NCBI GenBank assembly: GCA_900316935.1
Contig: ONEW01000009.1
Span: 1 to 64,000, forward strand
Length of the DNA stretch: 64,000 bases
Reading direction: 5' to 3'
Origin: an uncultured Selenomonadales bacterium
Lineage (GTDB): Bacteria; Bacillota; Negativicutes; Acidaminococcales; Acidaminococcaceae
Shown here: positions 1-7,812 of the stretch, one piece after another
Layout: each line of letters opens with the position of its first letter
Position numbering within the stretch: the stretch's first letter is position 1
Notes under the pieces: model-generated
Databases searched by the model: none
What the model was told of the DNA's origin: nothing
Seen by the model: only the letters and a program-made list of their open reading frames with translations
Made by a program: the position numbers and the translations under genes

Positions 1-84
1 TGGCTCAAAAATTCGTGAGCAGGTGGCTCACTTTTTCATGAGCATGAGTGGCTCAAAAATTCGTGAGCAAGTGGCTCACTTTTT
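1..84. repeat. Tandem 48-bp repeat of short GCTCA/TGAGC hairpins, possible insertion-sequence end
   Basis: Two 36-bp copies start at 1 and 49, differ at one base (22 versus 70) and lie 48 bp apart. Within them, units of about 24 bp begin TGGCTCA and end TGAGC, so each can fold into a small hairpin. Multiple short terminal repeats starting TGGCTCA recall the ends of IS21-family elements. That is family knowledge applied by resemblance: no transposase is visible because the window starts here. The repeat ends about 30 bp before the hemB start, at the edge of an AT-rich block. Confidence 0.5.
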
Positions 85-114
85 GGTTGACATTCACACA
101 AGGGAGAATATCAA

Positions 115-1098
115 ATGGCTGGATTTCCCATTTACCGTCCGAGAAGATTGAGAGCTACTGAAAATCTGAGAAGTATGATTCGGGAAGTTGATTTGAGTGT
201 TAAGGATTTGATTTACCCGCTGTTTGTCGGCCCGGGAGAAAAGGTCAAAGCAGAAATCGGCAGTTTACCGGGAACCTATCAATGGTCTGTCGATAGAATT
301 ATGGAACCGGTTGACCAGGTGGTGCAACTGGGGATTACAGCCGTTATCTTATTTGGAATTCCTTCCTACAAAGACGAGGAGGGAAGTAGTGCATGGGATG
401 ACGAACAACCGGTACAAATGGCTGCTAAAATGATTAAGAAGAAGTATCCTGAACTTGTCGTCATTACGGATGCCTGTTTCTGTGAATATACAACGCATGG
501 CCATTGCGGAGTGCTGGATGCGGATGGCAACGTTGATAATGACGAGACGTTGGAAAACTTAAAGAAATTGGCGGTCAGCCAGGCACGCTGTGGTGCAGAC
601 ATCATTGCTCCATCAAATATGATGGACGGATATGTCCAAGTTATGCGGAAGGCCCTGGATGAAGAAGGGTTTGAAAAGACGGCCATTATGGCTTACAGTG
701 CCAAATTTGCTTCCGCTTATTATGGGCCGTTTCGCGATGCCGCCGGGTCGGCTCCTGGCAAAGGGAACCGGAATGGATACCAGATGGATCCATGTAATGG
801 CAACGAGGCTATGCGGGAAATACAGCTGGACATTGAGGAAGGCGCAGATATCATCATTATAAAGCCTGCTATGTCCTACTTGGATATTTGCTGGCGTGCA
901 CATAAAAAATTCAACCGGCCATTGTGCGTTTATAATGTCAGCGGGGAATATGCCATGATTAAAGCGGCATCCCAAAATGGATGGATTGATGAAAAGAAAA
1001 TTGTTTTGGAGACCATGTGTTGTTTTAAACGCGCAGGTGCCAAAATGATAATTACTTATTTCGCCTTGGAAGTGGCACGGTGGCTGCAAGGAAAATGA
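115..1098 (+). CDS. hemB: Porphobilinogen synthase (delta-aminolevulinic acid dehydratase)
   Basis: Condenses two 5-aminolevulinate molecules into porphobilinogen, an early step of haem, sirohaem and cobalamin synthesis in the cytoplasm. The 327-residue protein has the normal family length. The two active-site lysines are visible in AYSAKFASAYYG (Lys197) and IIIKPAMSYLD (Lys250). The cysteine cluster DACFCEYTTHGHCG (Cys121, Cys123, Cys131) marks the zinc-binding subtype. AGGGAG precedes the ATG. No other tetrapyrrole gene is present in the window, and the gene is AT-richer than the bulk of the sequence, which suggests it arrived with its two downstream neighbours. The identification is very secure. 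Confidence 0.96.
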   Translation: MAGFPIYRPRRLRATENLRSMIREVDLSVKDLIYPLFVGPGEKVKAEIGSLPGTYQWSVDRIMEPVDQVVQLGITAVILFGIPSYKDEEGSSAWDDEQPVQMAAKMIKKKYPELVVITDACFCEYTTHGHCGVLDADGNVDNDETLENLKKLAVSQARCGADIIAPSNMMDGYVQVMRKALDEEGFEKTAIMAYSAKFASAYYGPFRDAAGSAPGKGNRNGYQMDPCNGNEAMREIQLDIEEGADIIIIKPAMSYLDICWRAHKKFNRPLCVYNVSGEYAMIKAASQNGWIDEKKIVLETMCCFKRAGAKMIITYFALEVARWLQGK

Positions 1099-1128
1099 AT
1101 TCAGTTATTAGTTGACGGGAAGTAAGCA

Positions 1129-1563
1129 ATGATGGATAAAAAGGAATGCCTGGATCTGTTGCGTAACTTGTTTAAAACATCACCCTTCGTTCAACTATGT
1201 GGCATCAGGATTGACGAAGTTACCTGTGGAAGCGCACGGCTCTCTATGGAGATGGAAAAGAAAAAGTCCAATATAAGCGGATATATGCATGGCGGGGCAC
1301 TGTCAACATTTATTGATAATGCCGCCGGTACCGCGTGTAGAACAATTGGTGCCGAAGTTGTTACATTAAGTGCCACCGTAAACTATGTCAGAGGGGTTAA
1401 AGCAGAGCGGAAAATAAAAGCAGAATCCCGGATAGTGGAAAAAACACATCGCCATGTCTTTGTTGAGGTAGATGTCAGGAATGAACAAAATGAAGTGTTG
1501 GCAAAAGGATTATTAGTGATGTATTGTGTTGGAAAGGATGACAGGGTGCCGGATAAATGGTGA
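1129..1563 (+). CDS. PaaI-type hotdog-fold thioesterase
   Basis: A 144-residue single-domain hotdog protein. The motif GYMHGGALSTFIDNAAG (residues 51-67) carries the HGG turn and the Asp63 region typical of the PaaI/YbgC-like acyl-CoA thioesterase family, and the length fits. The likely reaction is hydrolysis of a small acyl- or aryl-CoA thioester in the cytoplasm; the substrate cannot be told from sequence. It starts 30 bp after hemB on the same strand in the same AT-rich block. The start may be either of two adjacent ATG codons (1129 or 1132) downstream of GGGAAG. Confidence 0.85.
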   Translation: MMDKKECLDLLRNLFKTSPFVQLCGIRIDEVTCGSARLSMEMEKKKSNISGYMHGGALSTFIDNAAGTACRTIGAEVVTLSATVNYVRGVKAERKIKAESRIVEKTHRHVFVEVDVRNEQNEVLAKGLLVMYCVGKDDRVPDKW

Positions 1564-1622
1564 TTGTATGAAACATGCAGGTACGGAAGCTAAAGGACGA
1601 TGGATGAGCGGATTGGTGAAAA

Positions 1623-2513
1623 ATGAAACACAATTTAACCTCTATTTATCTGTTGATGGTTTGCAGTTCGGGCGCTTGGGGATTTCAGTCGACATGCATT
1701 AAATGGCTGACGAACGAATGGAATCCCGTAACGATTACGGCTGTCCGTTACTTGGTTGTCGGTATATTGTTACTGGGCTATAGAAAATTTATGACTCACC
1801 GGCCTATCGTTCCGAAAAAGAGTCTATGGCTGCCATTGAGCCTTATGGGATTAACAGGGATTGCCCTGAACAATATCATTAAATCAACAGGGATTATGTT
1901 TACAAGCGTTACAAATTCCACACTGATATCTGCAACAACCCCGGTAATCACAGCATTTATGGCATTCCTCATAATGAAAAAAGAAATGACACGGGCCTCA
2001 TTTTTGGGGCTCTTTGTGTCATTTATGGGGGTCCTTTTAATTGTGAGTCATGGGACATGGGCGGTCATACGGAACATCAATTTTAATTATGGAGATGTTT
2101 TATGTTTTATATCCCAGTGGATGTGGGCGGCCTATTCGCTCTTAGGTGCCAACGTATTAAAATATATGCCTGCCACTTGGGTAACCGGGTGCTCCGCAAT
2201 TTTTGGTGCCTTTGCCACCTTGTTTTTCGGCCTTCTTACCAATCAGCTTTCTGTTTGTTTGTTGAGTACAAAAGCCATGTTTTCCCTATTATATATAGTT
2301 TTTGGCAGCGGGCTTTTTACTATGATAAGCTGGAATCTGGCTATAAAACGGGTCGGTCCGGGTATTGCTCCCGTTTTTCTTAATATCATGCCCCTTGTGG
2401 GTATGATTTCCGGGCATTTTCTTTTTGGGGAACATATTGGGTTGATACAGATTTGTGGGGCGGCAGCGATTTGCACGGGTGTCCTTTTGACTTCCATGTC
2501 GAAAAGGATTTGA
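1623..2513 (+). CDS. EamA/DMT-family transporter
   Basis: A 296-residue integral membrane protein with about ten hydrophobic segments arranged as two EamA repeats (SGAWGFQSTCIKW near the start; a second repeat from about residue 150). The drug/metabolite transporter superfamily exports or imports small metabolites across the inner membrane; the substrate is unknown. It follows the thioesterase by 60 bp and is the last gene of the AT-rich block. Composition changes abruptly at its end, and the convergent neighbour's stop lies 18 bp away. The internal T-rich coding is unlike the GC-rich genes that follow. Confidence 0.85.
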   Translation: MKHNLTSIYLLMVCSSGAWGFQSTCIKWLTNEWNPVTITAVRYLVVGILLLGYRKFMTHRPIVPKKSLWLPLSLMGLTGIALNNIIKSTGIMFTSVTNSTLISATTPVITAFMAFLIMKKEMTRASFLGLFVSFMGVLLIVSHGTWAVIRNINFNYGDVLCFISQWMWAAYSLLGANVLKYMPATWVTGCSAIFGAFATLFFGLLTNQLSVCLLSTKAMFSLLYIVFGSGLFTMISWNLAIKRVGPGIAPVFLNIMPLVGMISGHFLFGEHIGLIQICGAAAICTGVLLTSMSKRI

Positions 2514-2531
2514 AAAACATTCTGTCTGGCT

Positions 2532-3914
2532 TTACTTCCACGCCGTGGCCAGCCGCGCGACAGCAGGGGCGATGTCCGTTTCGCTGATGCCCGCAAAGGA
2601 CAACAGGATTTCCGTCCGGAACCTGTTTCCGGAACGGGAAAAGGGGACATCCTGCCCGCCGGGGACGGGCAACACCCGCACGCCGGCCGCTTCCGCGCGC
2701 CGCGCCGCCTCCTGCGGATCCCAGGGGCTGTCGACGGAGATGCGCATGTGCAGGCCCGATTCGTAGGCCAGTATCTGCACGCGGCTGCCGAAATGGCGCG
2801 CCAGGGCCTGCTGGAGCAGGTCGGCTTTGCGGCGGTAGAGACGGCGCAGCTTCTTTACGTGGCGCCGCAGGTTTCCCTCACGGATGAACGAGGCCAGGGC
2901 GAGTTGCTCAATGGTGCTCGACGTCTGGTTGTACAGGCGGCCGATGCGCCGGTAGTCAGGCAGGAGTCCCGGCGGCAGCACCATGTAGCTGATGCGCAGG
3001 CTGGGGAAGAGGAGCCGCGAAAAGGACCCCAGATAGACGATGTGCTCTCCGTCTCCCATGCCCTGCAGGGACGAGACGGGCGTCGTAAAGTAGCGGAATT
3101 CGCCGTTGTAATCGTCCTCGAGGATATAGCCGTCCCGCTCCAGGGTCCAGCGCAGGAGGCGGCGCCGCAGGTCCGGGGTCAGGGAGCGTCCCTTGTAAGG
3201 GTTGGAGGGGCTCACGTACAAGAGCCGCGCCTGCACCGTGTCCAGGGTTTCCGTATCAAACCGGGCGATGTCCCATCCCTGCCGGCGGAAAATCTCTTCG
3301 CCCTGGGGAAAGCCCGGCCGTTCCCAGGCAATCTGCGGCGCAGTGTGGAACAGACGGTCCTGCAGGAGGGCCGCCAGGATGACGAACAGGCTCTGCACAC
3401 CGGCGCTGATGACGATCTGGTCCGCCGCGCAGACGACGCCCCGGGCCCGGTGGCTGTAGTCTGCCAGGGCTTCGCGCAGGGCCGGTTCCCCCTGGGGCTC
3501 GCCGTATCCTGTCAGGGCGGCCTTTTCCTTGAGCGCCTGACCGATATGGCGGCGCCAGATAATGGACGGGAACGCCGTCCCGTCGACGTAGTTGTTGGCA
3601 AAATCATAGCGCGCGGCCGGCCGCGTGCTGCCGGACGGCAGTTCCCGCGGCAGCTGTTTCGGCACCTGCAGGTCCGCCACGAAATACCCGCTCTGGGGTT
3701 TGCTGACCAGGTATCCTTCGGCCGTCAGCCTGCTGTAACAGGTTTCCGTCGTCGTGCGGCTCAGGTGCAGCGCCGCGGACAGGTCGCGCACGGAAGGAAG
3801 GCGCATGCCCGGCGTCACCAGGCCGAGGCGGATCTGCTCCTTGATGAAGTCCGCAATCTGCAGGTAGAGCGGTTTTTTCCCGGTCCGGTCCGGCTTGAAG
3901 TTGGTCAGCAGCAT
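2532..3914 (-). CDS. MocR/PdxR-like GntR-family regulator with a class I aminotransferase domain lacking the PLP lysine
   Basis: A 460-residue transcription regulator. Residues 13-80 form a GntR winged helix (GMRLPSVRDLSAALHLSRTT), and residues about 115-458 form a fold-type I aminotransferase domain (YGEPQGEPALREAL at 137, EDDYNGEFRY at 266). In this family the lysine of the FSK motif holds pyridoxal phosphate. Here the same stretch reads YLGSFSRLLFPSLRISY, with Arg300 in the lysine position (codon CGG on the minus strand). It may therefore sense a ligand other than covalently bound PLP. It starts 20 bp after xpt with AAAGGAAGG before the ATG, so the two probably share a transcript. No terminator is visible toward the convergent transporter. 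Confidence 0.88.
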   Translation of the reverse strand: MLLTNFKPDRTGKKPLYLQIADFIKEQIRLGLVTPGMRLPSVRDLSAALHLSRTTTETCYSRLTAEGYLVSKPQSGYFVADLQVPKQLPRELPSGSTRPAARYDFANNYVDGTAFPSIIWRRHIGQALKEKAALTGYGEPQGEPALREALADYSHRARGVVCAADQIVISAGVQSLFVILAALLQDRLFHTAPQIAWERPGFPQGEEIFRRQGWDIARFDTETLDTVQARLLYVSPSNPYKGRSLTPDLRRRLLRWTLERDGYILEDDYNGEFRYFTTPVSSLQGMGDGEHIVYLGSFSRLLFPSLRISYMVLPPGLLPDYRRIGRLYNQTSSTIEQLALASFIREGNLRRHVKKLRRLYRRKADLLQQALARHFGSRVQILAYESGLHMRISVDSPWDPQEAARRAEAAGVRVLPVPGGQDVPFSRSGNRFRTEILLSFAGISETDIAPAVARLATAWK

Positions 3915-3934
3915 GGCATCCTTCCTTTCAACAG

Positions 3935-4507
3935 TCAGCGGAGGAAGACCGGTTTCCCGCCCTCGAAGCGCTCGATGCGGGTCAGGGCGGTTACATCGTA
4001 CCCTTCCTGACGGATCTTTTCCCGGCCCGGGCGGAAGGTCTTTTCAATGGCGACGCCGATGCCGGCCACGGTGGCGCCGGCCTGGCGGCACATCTTGATG
4101 AGGCCGAGGATCGCTTCGCCGTTGGACAGGATGTCGTCCAGGATGAGGACCCGCTCGCCTTCGGGCAGCAGGTGCTTGAGCAGGTACATGTGGTAATGCT
4201 GGCTCTGGCTGCAGGAGTACGCCGCAATGGACAGTTTGCTGCCCTCCAGGATGGGGATGGCCTGCTTGCGCGCATACACGAACGGCACATGCAGGTACGA
4301 CGCCGTCGTCATGGCGATGGGGATGCCTGCCGTCTCCACGGTCAGGATCCGGTCGATATTCTTGTTGCCGAAGCGGCTTTCGAACTCCTTGCCGATTTCG
4401 ACGAGGAGGCCTGTGTCCACCTGCTGGCTGAAAATACGGTCCACATTCAATACTTCGTTGTTGATGACGCATCCGTCTTCGAGAATCCGCTTTTCCAGTA
4501 AGCGCAT
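3935..4507 (-). CDS. xpt: Xanthine phosphoribosyltransferase
   Basis: Transfers phosphoribose from PRPP to xanthine (purine salvage) in the cytoplasm. The protein matches Xpt along its length: it begins MRLLEKRILEDG, and carries the PRPP loop VLILDDILSNGEAILG and the C-terminal GIGVAIEKTFRPGR. I chose the ATG at 4507 because AAAGGAG lies 11 bases before it and it gives 190 residues, the usual family size; a longer upstream reading runs through the tRNA terminator. It lies downstream of tRNA-Gly and just ahead of the MocR-type regulator. I saw no purine riboswitch in the leader. Confidence 0.93.
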   Translation of the reverse strand: MRLLEKRILEDGCVINNEVLNVDRIFSQQVDTGLLVEIGKEFESRFGNKNIDRILTVETAGIPIAMTTASYLHVPFVYARKQAIPILEGSKLSIAAYSCSQSQHYHMYLLKHLLPEGERVLILDDILSNGEAILGLIKMCRQAGATVAGIGVAIEKTFRPGREKIRQEGYDVTALTRIERFEGGKPVFLR

Positions 4508-4568
4508 GATATGTATGACTCCTTTGCGGGGAAAGTTTTGTCGCACGGCCTGAAGCAGTCCGGCATAG

Positions 4569-4603
4569 AAAAACGCCTCCAGACGGGTGGCGGTGGAGGC
4601 GTT
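4569..4603 (-). terminator. Rho-independent terminator after tRNA-Gly
   Basis: On the minus strand a 9-bp stem (ACGCCTCCA at 4602-4594 pairing with TGGAGGCGT at 4581-4573) encloses a 12-base loop and is followed by a run of five U. It lies 8 bases past the tRNA 3' end and before xpt. Confidence 0.85.
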
Positions 4604-4611
4604 GTTTACCA

Positions 4612-4685
4612 TGGAGCGGATGATGGGAATCGAACCCACGTAACTTGCTTGGGAAGCAAGGGCTTTACCATTAAGCTACACCCGC
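4612..4685 (-). tRNA. tRNA-Gly, anticodon CCC
   Basis: A complete 74-nt cloverleaf on the minus strand. The acceptor stem starts GCGGGTG and pairs with CATCCGC, with one G-U pair. The D arm is GCTT/AAGC. The anticodon stem CTTGC/GCAAG encloses the loop TTCCCAA, giving anticodon CCC, which reads GGG glycine codons. The T arm is GTGGG/CCCAT, with loop TTCGATT. The CCA end is encoded in the DNA at 4614-4612. Confidence 0.96.
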
Positions 4686-4698
4686 GGATTACTATAAA

Positions 4699-4727
4699 AT
4701 CATACCATGTTTCAGCGTAATTTGCAA
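4699..4727 (-). promoter_or_regulatory. Sigma-70-type promoter for tRNA-Gly
   Basis: On the minus strand, TTGCAA (4727-4722), a 17-base spacer and TATGAT (4704-4699) lie 14 bases before the mature 5' end. Confidence 0.8.
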
Positions 4728-4756
4728 CCCGCCGGCACGATACATCGTGCAGCGGG
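4728..4756 (-). terminator. Hairpin downstream of the AEC carrier gene
   Basis: A two-part stem, GCACGAT/ATCGTGC around a 2-base loop plus CCCGC/GCGGG, lies 2 bases after the carrier's stop codon. The U-tract is poor, so termination here is likely but not certain. The hairpin sits next to the -35 box of the tRNA promoter. Confidence 0.5.
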
Positions 4757-4758
4757 GG

Positions 4759-5703
4759 TTAAAACACGCCGAAGACCTGGAACAGGACGATCCAGAAGAA
4801 GAGGGTGAAGCAGGACAGGGCCGACGATACGACAACGGCATTGCCGGCCAGTTCCGCGTTGCTGCCGAGCTGCTGGGCCATGGCGAAGGACGCGACGGCG
4901 CAGGGCGTGGCGAAGATGCTGATGAGCGTGACGAATTCGATGCCCCGGATGCCCATCAGCATGGCCAGGGGAAGGATGACGCCGGGCACCACGAGCAGGC
5001 GGCTCGCGACGATGATGGCGAGGTCGCGGACATCGTTCCCCAGCGTGCCGATCTTGAACGAGGCGCCCAGGATCAGGAGGGCCACCGGCGAGGTGCAGTA
5101 GGACAGCTGGGCAATAGGTTTCTCAATGAAATCGGGGATGCGGATGCCCGTGAACAGGAAGAAGAAGCCGAAGATGGCACCGACGATCATGGGGTTCTTC
5201 AGTACGTTGAGCAGGGTCGTTTTAAGGGAAAAAGTGCCGTCGCCCCGGAAGGTTTCCAGGATGAAGACGCCCATGATGTTGAAGATGGGGACCACGATGG
5301 CGATCATCATGGTCGGCACGGCGAGGGCTTCTCGGCCGAAGATGTTCTCCACCATGGGAATGCCGAGCAGGACGAAGTTGCTGCGGTAGATGGCCTGGAT
5401 CATGGCGCCGCGGGTCTTGTTGTCCGGCGTCAGGCGCATCGCGAAGACGGCGGCTATGGCGATGACGGCGAAGACGGCAGCCACGGAGAACAGGATCAGC
5501 TTCGGGCGTACGGCCTGGTCCAGCGACGTGATGTACAGGTTGTGGAACATCATGCAGAAAAAGAAGATTTCGAAGACCATGCCGTTCACGTGCCGGATTT
5601 CCGTGTCCGTGAGCAGTTTGCGCCAGCGGATGTAGGTGCCTGTCAGAATCAGCAGAAACAGCGGCACGATGGCCTTGACGGCCACAAGAAAATATTGTTC
5701 CAT
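4759..5703 (-). CDS. AEC (auxin efflux carrier) family transporter
   Basis: A 314-residue membrane protein with about ten hydrophobic helices and the family's N-terminal pattern (VPLFLLILTGTYIRWRKLL) plus the conserved RSNFVLLGIPMVENIFG stretch. Bacterial AEC proteins move small organic acids such as malate or lactate across the inner membrane; the substrate here is unknown. AGGGAGTG precedes the ATG. It starts 21 bp after the stop of a lipoprotein efflux adaptor on the same strand, so the two form a likely two-gene operon. That pairing is unusual because adaptors normally serve RND, ABC or MFS pumps. Confidence 0.88.
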   Translation of the reverse strand: MEQYFLVAVKAIVPLFLLILTGTYIRWRKLLTDTEIRHVNGMVFEIFFFCMMFHNLYITSLDQAVRPKLILFSVAAVFAVIAIAAVFAMRLTPDNKTRGAMIQAIYRSNFVLLGIPMVENIFGREALAVPTMMIAIVVPIFNIMGVFILETFRGDGTFSLKTTLLNVLKNPMIVGAIFGFFFLFTGIRIPDFIEKPIAQLSYCTSPVALLILGASFKIGTLGNDVRDLAIIVASRLLVVPGVILPLAMLMGIRGIEFVTLISIFATPCAVASFAMAQQLGSNAELAGNAVVVSSALSCFTLFFWIVLFQVFGVF

Positions 5704-5724
5704 GATTTCACTCCCTAGTCCGGG

Positions 5725-6657
5725 TCAGACAGTGGTTTCCATGTCGACGGTGGCGCCGTCCGGCAGGTCTTCCGGTTTCTGGTCACTGAAGATGACGAGC
5801 TCGTTGTCCTTGTTCTCTTTGATGATGCCGATGAAGGGCTTCTGCAGCCCCGGGGCGGATAAGGTCACCGTGCGGCCCGCTTCGAGGCGCGGGTCCTTCG
5901 AGCTCTGGGGAATGCGGATGTAGCATTCCGTCGTGGCGGTAAGGGTCAGGATATCCTGACCTGCCTGGACGGCGGCGCCGTTCTTGACGGCCACGGCGCC
6001 GATGAGTCCCGTGAAGGGCGCCGTGACTTCGTTGCCGGACTGCCGGGCCTCGGCTTCGTAGGCTTCCTTCAATTTGGCTACCTTTTCCTGCAAGGCGGCC
6101 GGGTCTTCCGGGGGCGCCGACTGGGCACGGGCCAGCCGGGCCTGGGCGGCGGCCAGGTTGTTTTGCGCAAGGGCCTGGTTCTGGGCCGCCATGTCGAGCT
6201 GCCGCTTGGAAACACCGCCGATGCTGTACAGGCGGTTCATCTTCTGGTAATTGTTGCTGGCGGCCTGCAGGCTGGCCAGGGCGCTTTGTACGGCGGCTGC
6301 GGCCGAGGCCCGGTCCGCGGCGCCGTTACCGCCCTGGGCGCGGCGCAGTTCCGCCTGGGCCTTCGCCAGTTCCTGCGCTTTGGGGCCCGGTTCCGTTTTC
6401 CCGTTGCCGGCCGCGATGCCGAAGAGGGGTTCGCCCTTGCGGATCCGTTCGCCCTTTTCCACGATCAGCCCCTGTACTTTGCCGGCCGCCGGGGCCTGGA
6501 CCGCGGTCCGGACGAGTTCCACCTTGCCGGACAGGTGCACGGTCTGTCGCGCCGGCCTGCCACAGCCCGCCGTCAGGCAGGCGAAGAGCAGGAGCAGCAC
6601 AAGTACGCCAGGGTAGATACGTTTGTATGTTTGAAAAAGTAACGTAAACGATGTCAT
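5725..6657 (-). CDS. Lipoprotein HlyD/RND-type periplasmic adaptor (membrane fusion protein)
   Basis: A 310-residue adaptor. Residues 12-31 are a hydrophobic export signal ending in a lipobox (CLTAGC), with Cys32 as the lipidated residue. Two half-lipoyl segments (VQAPAAGKVQGL at about 53-64 and VTAPFTGLIGAV at about 211-222) flank an Ala/Gln-rich alpha-helical hairpin. The hairpin tip reads RLYSIGGVSKRQLD, similar to adaptors that dock on TolC-type channels. A beta-barrel part follows to the end. I chose the ATG at 6657 because it opens directly on the signal peptide and has an AGGAAAGGA site; the longer open frame upstream is antisense to the next gene. No pump or TolC partner lies nearby except the AEC carrier. 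Confidence 0.88.
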   Translation of the reverse strand: MTSFTLLFQTYKRIYPGVLVLLLLFACLTAGCGRPARQTVHLSGKVELVRTAVQAPAAGKVQGLIVEKGERIRKGEPLFGIAAGNGKTEPGPKAQELAKAQAELRRAQGGNGAADRASAAAAVQSALASLQAASNNYQKMNRLYSIGGVSKRQLDMAAQNQALAQNNLAAAQARLARAQSAPPEDPAALQEKVAKLKEAYEAEARQSGNEVTAPFTGLIGAVAVKNGAAVQAGQDILTLTATTECYIRIPQSSKDPRLEAGRTVTLSAPGLQKPFIGIIKENKDNELVIFSDQKPEDLPDGATVDMETTV

Positions 6658-6754
6658 ATTACAAATTATCCTTTCCTGTAGGGAATATCTTATCACATCA
6701 GACCCAGCCATTTGTGAATTTTTACAGGGAATTTGTGAAAATATGATGCAGATG

Positions 6755-6783
6755 TTACAATTTGGTCCAAAATGTATTATAAT
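6755..6783 (+). promoter_or_regulatory. Promoter for the radical SAM gene
   Basis: TTACAA (6755-6760), a 17-base spacer and a perfect TATAAT (6778-6783). Transcription would start near 6790, giving a leader of about 130 bases before the ATG at 6919. The 6658-6918 region is AT-rich and must also hold the divergent adaptor promoter, which I could not place. Confidence 0.75.
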
Positions 6784-6918
6784 ATTAGAGAAAAATTGTT
6801 TTATATGTTGCTTTATCTCACGGACGCATATAAAAAGTGTAAAGTTTACAGCAAAGGGCCCGTACGCCCTTTTGCACCCATCCCAGTCTGCAGAGACGTT
6901 GAACGACGGAGGAAGATC

Positions 6919-7812
6919 ATGTTTTTTGACGATTACGATACCCCTGTATTCCGCCCGCCCAGTGAAGCCGAGAGTTTTATACTGAGAGTGACGCGCGGAT
7001 GCGCCCACAACAAGTGCACCTACTGCAATATGTACCGCGGTGTGCCGTTCCAGGTCCTCACGAACGAGGAAATCGCACGGCAGATCGCCATGGCCTATAC
7101 CTATAACAGGGACGGCGTGCGCCGGGTCTTCCTGGCTGACGGCGACGCCCTGTGCCTTGCGACGCCCCGCCTGCTGGGGATCCTGGAAGCACTGCACCGG
7201 GCCTTCCCGAACCTGCAGCGCGTTTCGTCCTACGCGGCGCCGAAAGATATCCTGCGCAAGTCGCCGGAGGAAATGAAACAGCTTTCCGATGCCGGCCTGA
7301 AACTGCTCTATTACGGCATGGAAAGCGGTGATTCCGAAACCCTGAAGGCCATCAACAAAGGGGTGGACGGCCCCCAGTCCATCGAGGCGGGCCGGCGGGT
7401 CATTGCCTCGGGCATGAAGCTGTCCATCATGGTGATTTTGGGCATTGCCGGCAAGGAAGGCTCGGAACGCCATGCCCTGGCGACGGCGGAAGCCATCAGC
7501 GAAATCCGGCCCACCATGCTCAGTGCCCTGTGCCTCATGCTCTACCGCGGCAGCGAACTGAAGGACCAGTTTGAGCGAGGGGAATTCCATCCCCTGTCCC
7601 CGGGCGGCCTGATGCACGAACTGCACACCATGCTCGAACATATCCATCTGCCGGAAGACTGCCATACGCTCTTCCGCAGCAACCACGTCTCCAACTACGT
7701 CAACTTTGCCGGCACCCTGCCGCAAGACCGGGACCGCCTGATCCGGGAAGTGGCCATGGCGGCATCGGAACTGGACAAGCTGAAAACGTGGGACGTCTAT
7801 AATTACGGTTAA
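6919..7812 (+). CDS. Radical SAM protein with a CX4CX2C cluster motif
   Basis: A 297-residue radical S-adenosylmethionine enzyme of unknown substrate. The iron-sulfur cysteines are Cys28, Cys33 and Cys36 in RGCAHNKCTYCNMY, spaced CX4CX2C rather than the common CX3CX2C. The rest follows the Elp3/HemN-like barrel (YYGMESGDSETLKAINKG, then the MVILGIAGKEG segment). I chose the ATG at 6919 because GGAGG lies 6 bases upstream and the promoter at 6755-6783 overlaps the longer reading frame. It is followed by an NlpC/P60 gene with a one-base stop/start overlap. Confidence 0.85.
   Translation: MFFDDYDTPVFRPPSEAESFILRVTRGCAHNKCTYCNMYRGVPFQVLTNEEIARQIAMAYTYNRDGVRRVFLADGDALCLATPRLLGILEALHRAFPNLQRVSSYAAPKDILRKSPEEMKQLSDAGLKLLYYGMESGDSETLKAINKGVDGPQSIEAGRRVIASGMKLSIMVILGIAGKEGSERHALATAEAISEIRPTMLSALCLMLYRGSELKDQFERGEFHPLSPGGLMHELHTMLEHIHLPEDCHTLFRSNHVSNYVNFAGTLPQDRDRLIREVAMAASELDKLKTWDVYNYG

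Noticed and set aside
1-84. CRISPR array
   Set aside because: Only two copies at 48-bp spacing with a 12-bp gap, internal hairpins and no cas genes. This fits insertion-sequence end repeats better.
2748-4010. A 420-codon plus-strand frame
   Set aside because: It is antisense to the MocR-type regulator and xpt, with Arg/Gln/Gly-rich low-complexity content typical of shadow frames.
4508-4568. Purine riboswitch in front of xpt
   Set aside because: The short leader lacks the conserved purine-aptamer loops, and a tRNA terminator lies immediately upstream.
6658-7725. N-terminal extension of the efflux adaptor
   Set aside because: It is antisense to the radical SAM gene. The true protein begins at a signal peptide with a lipobox at 6657.
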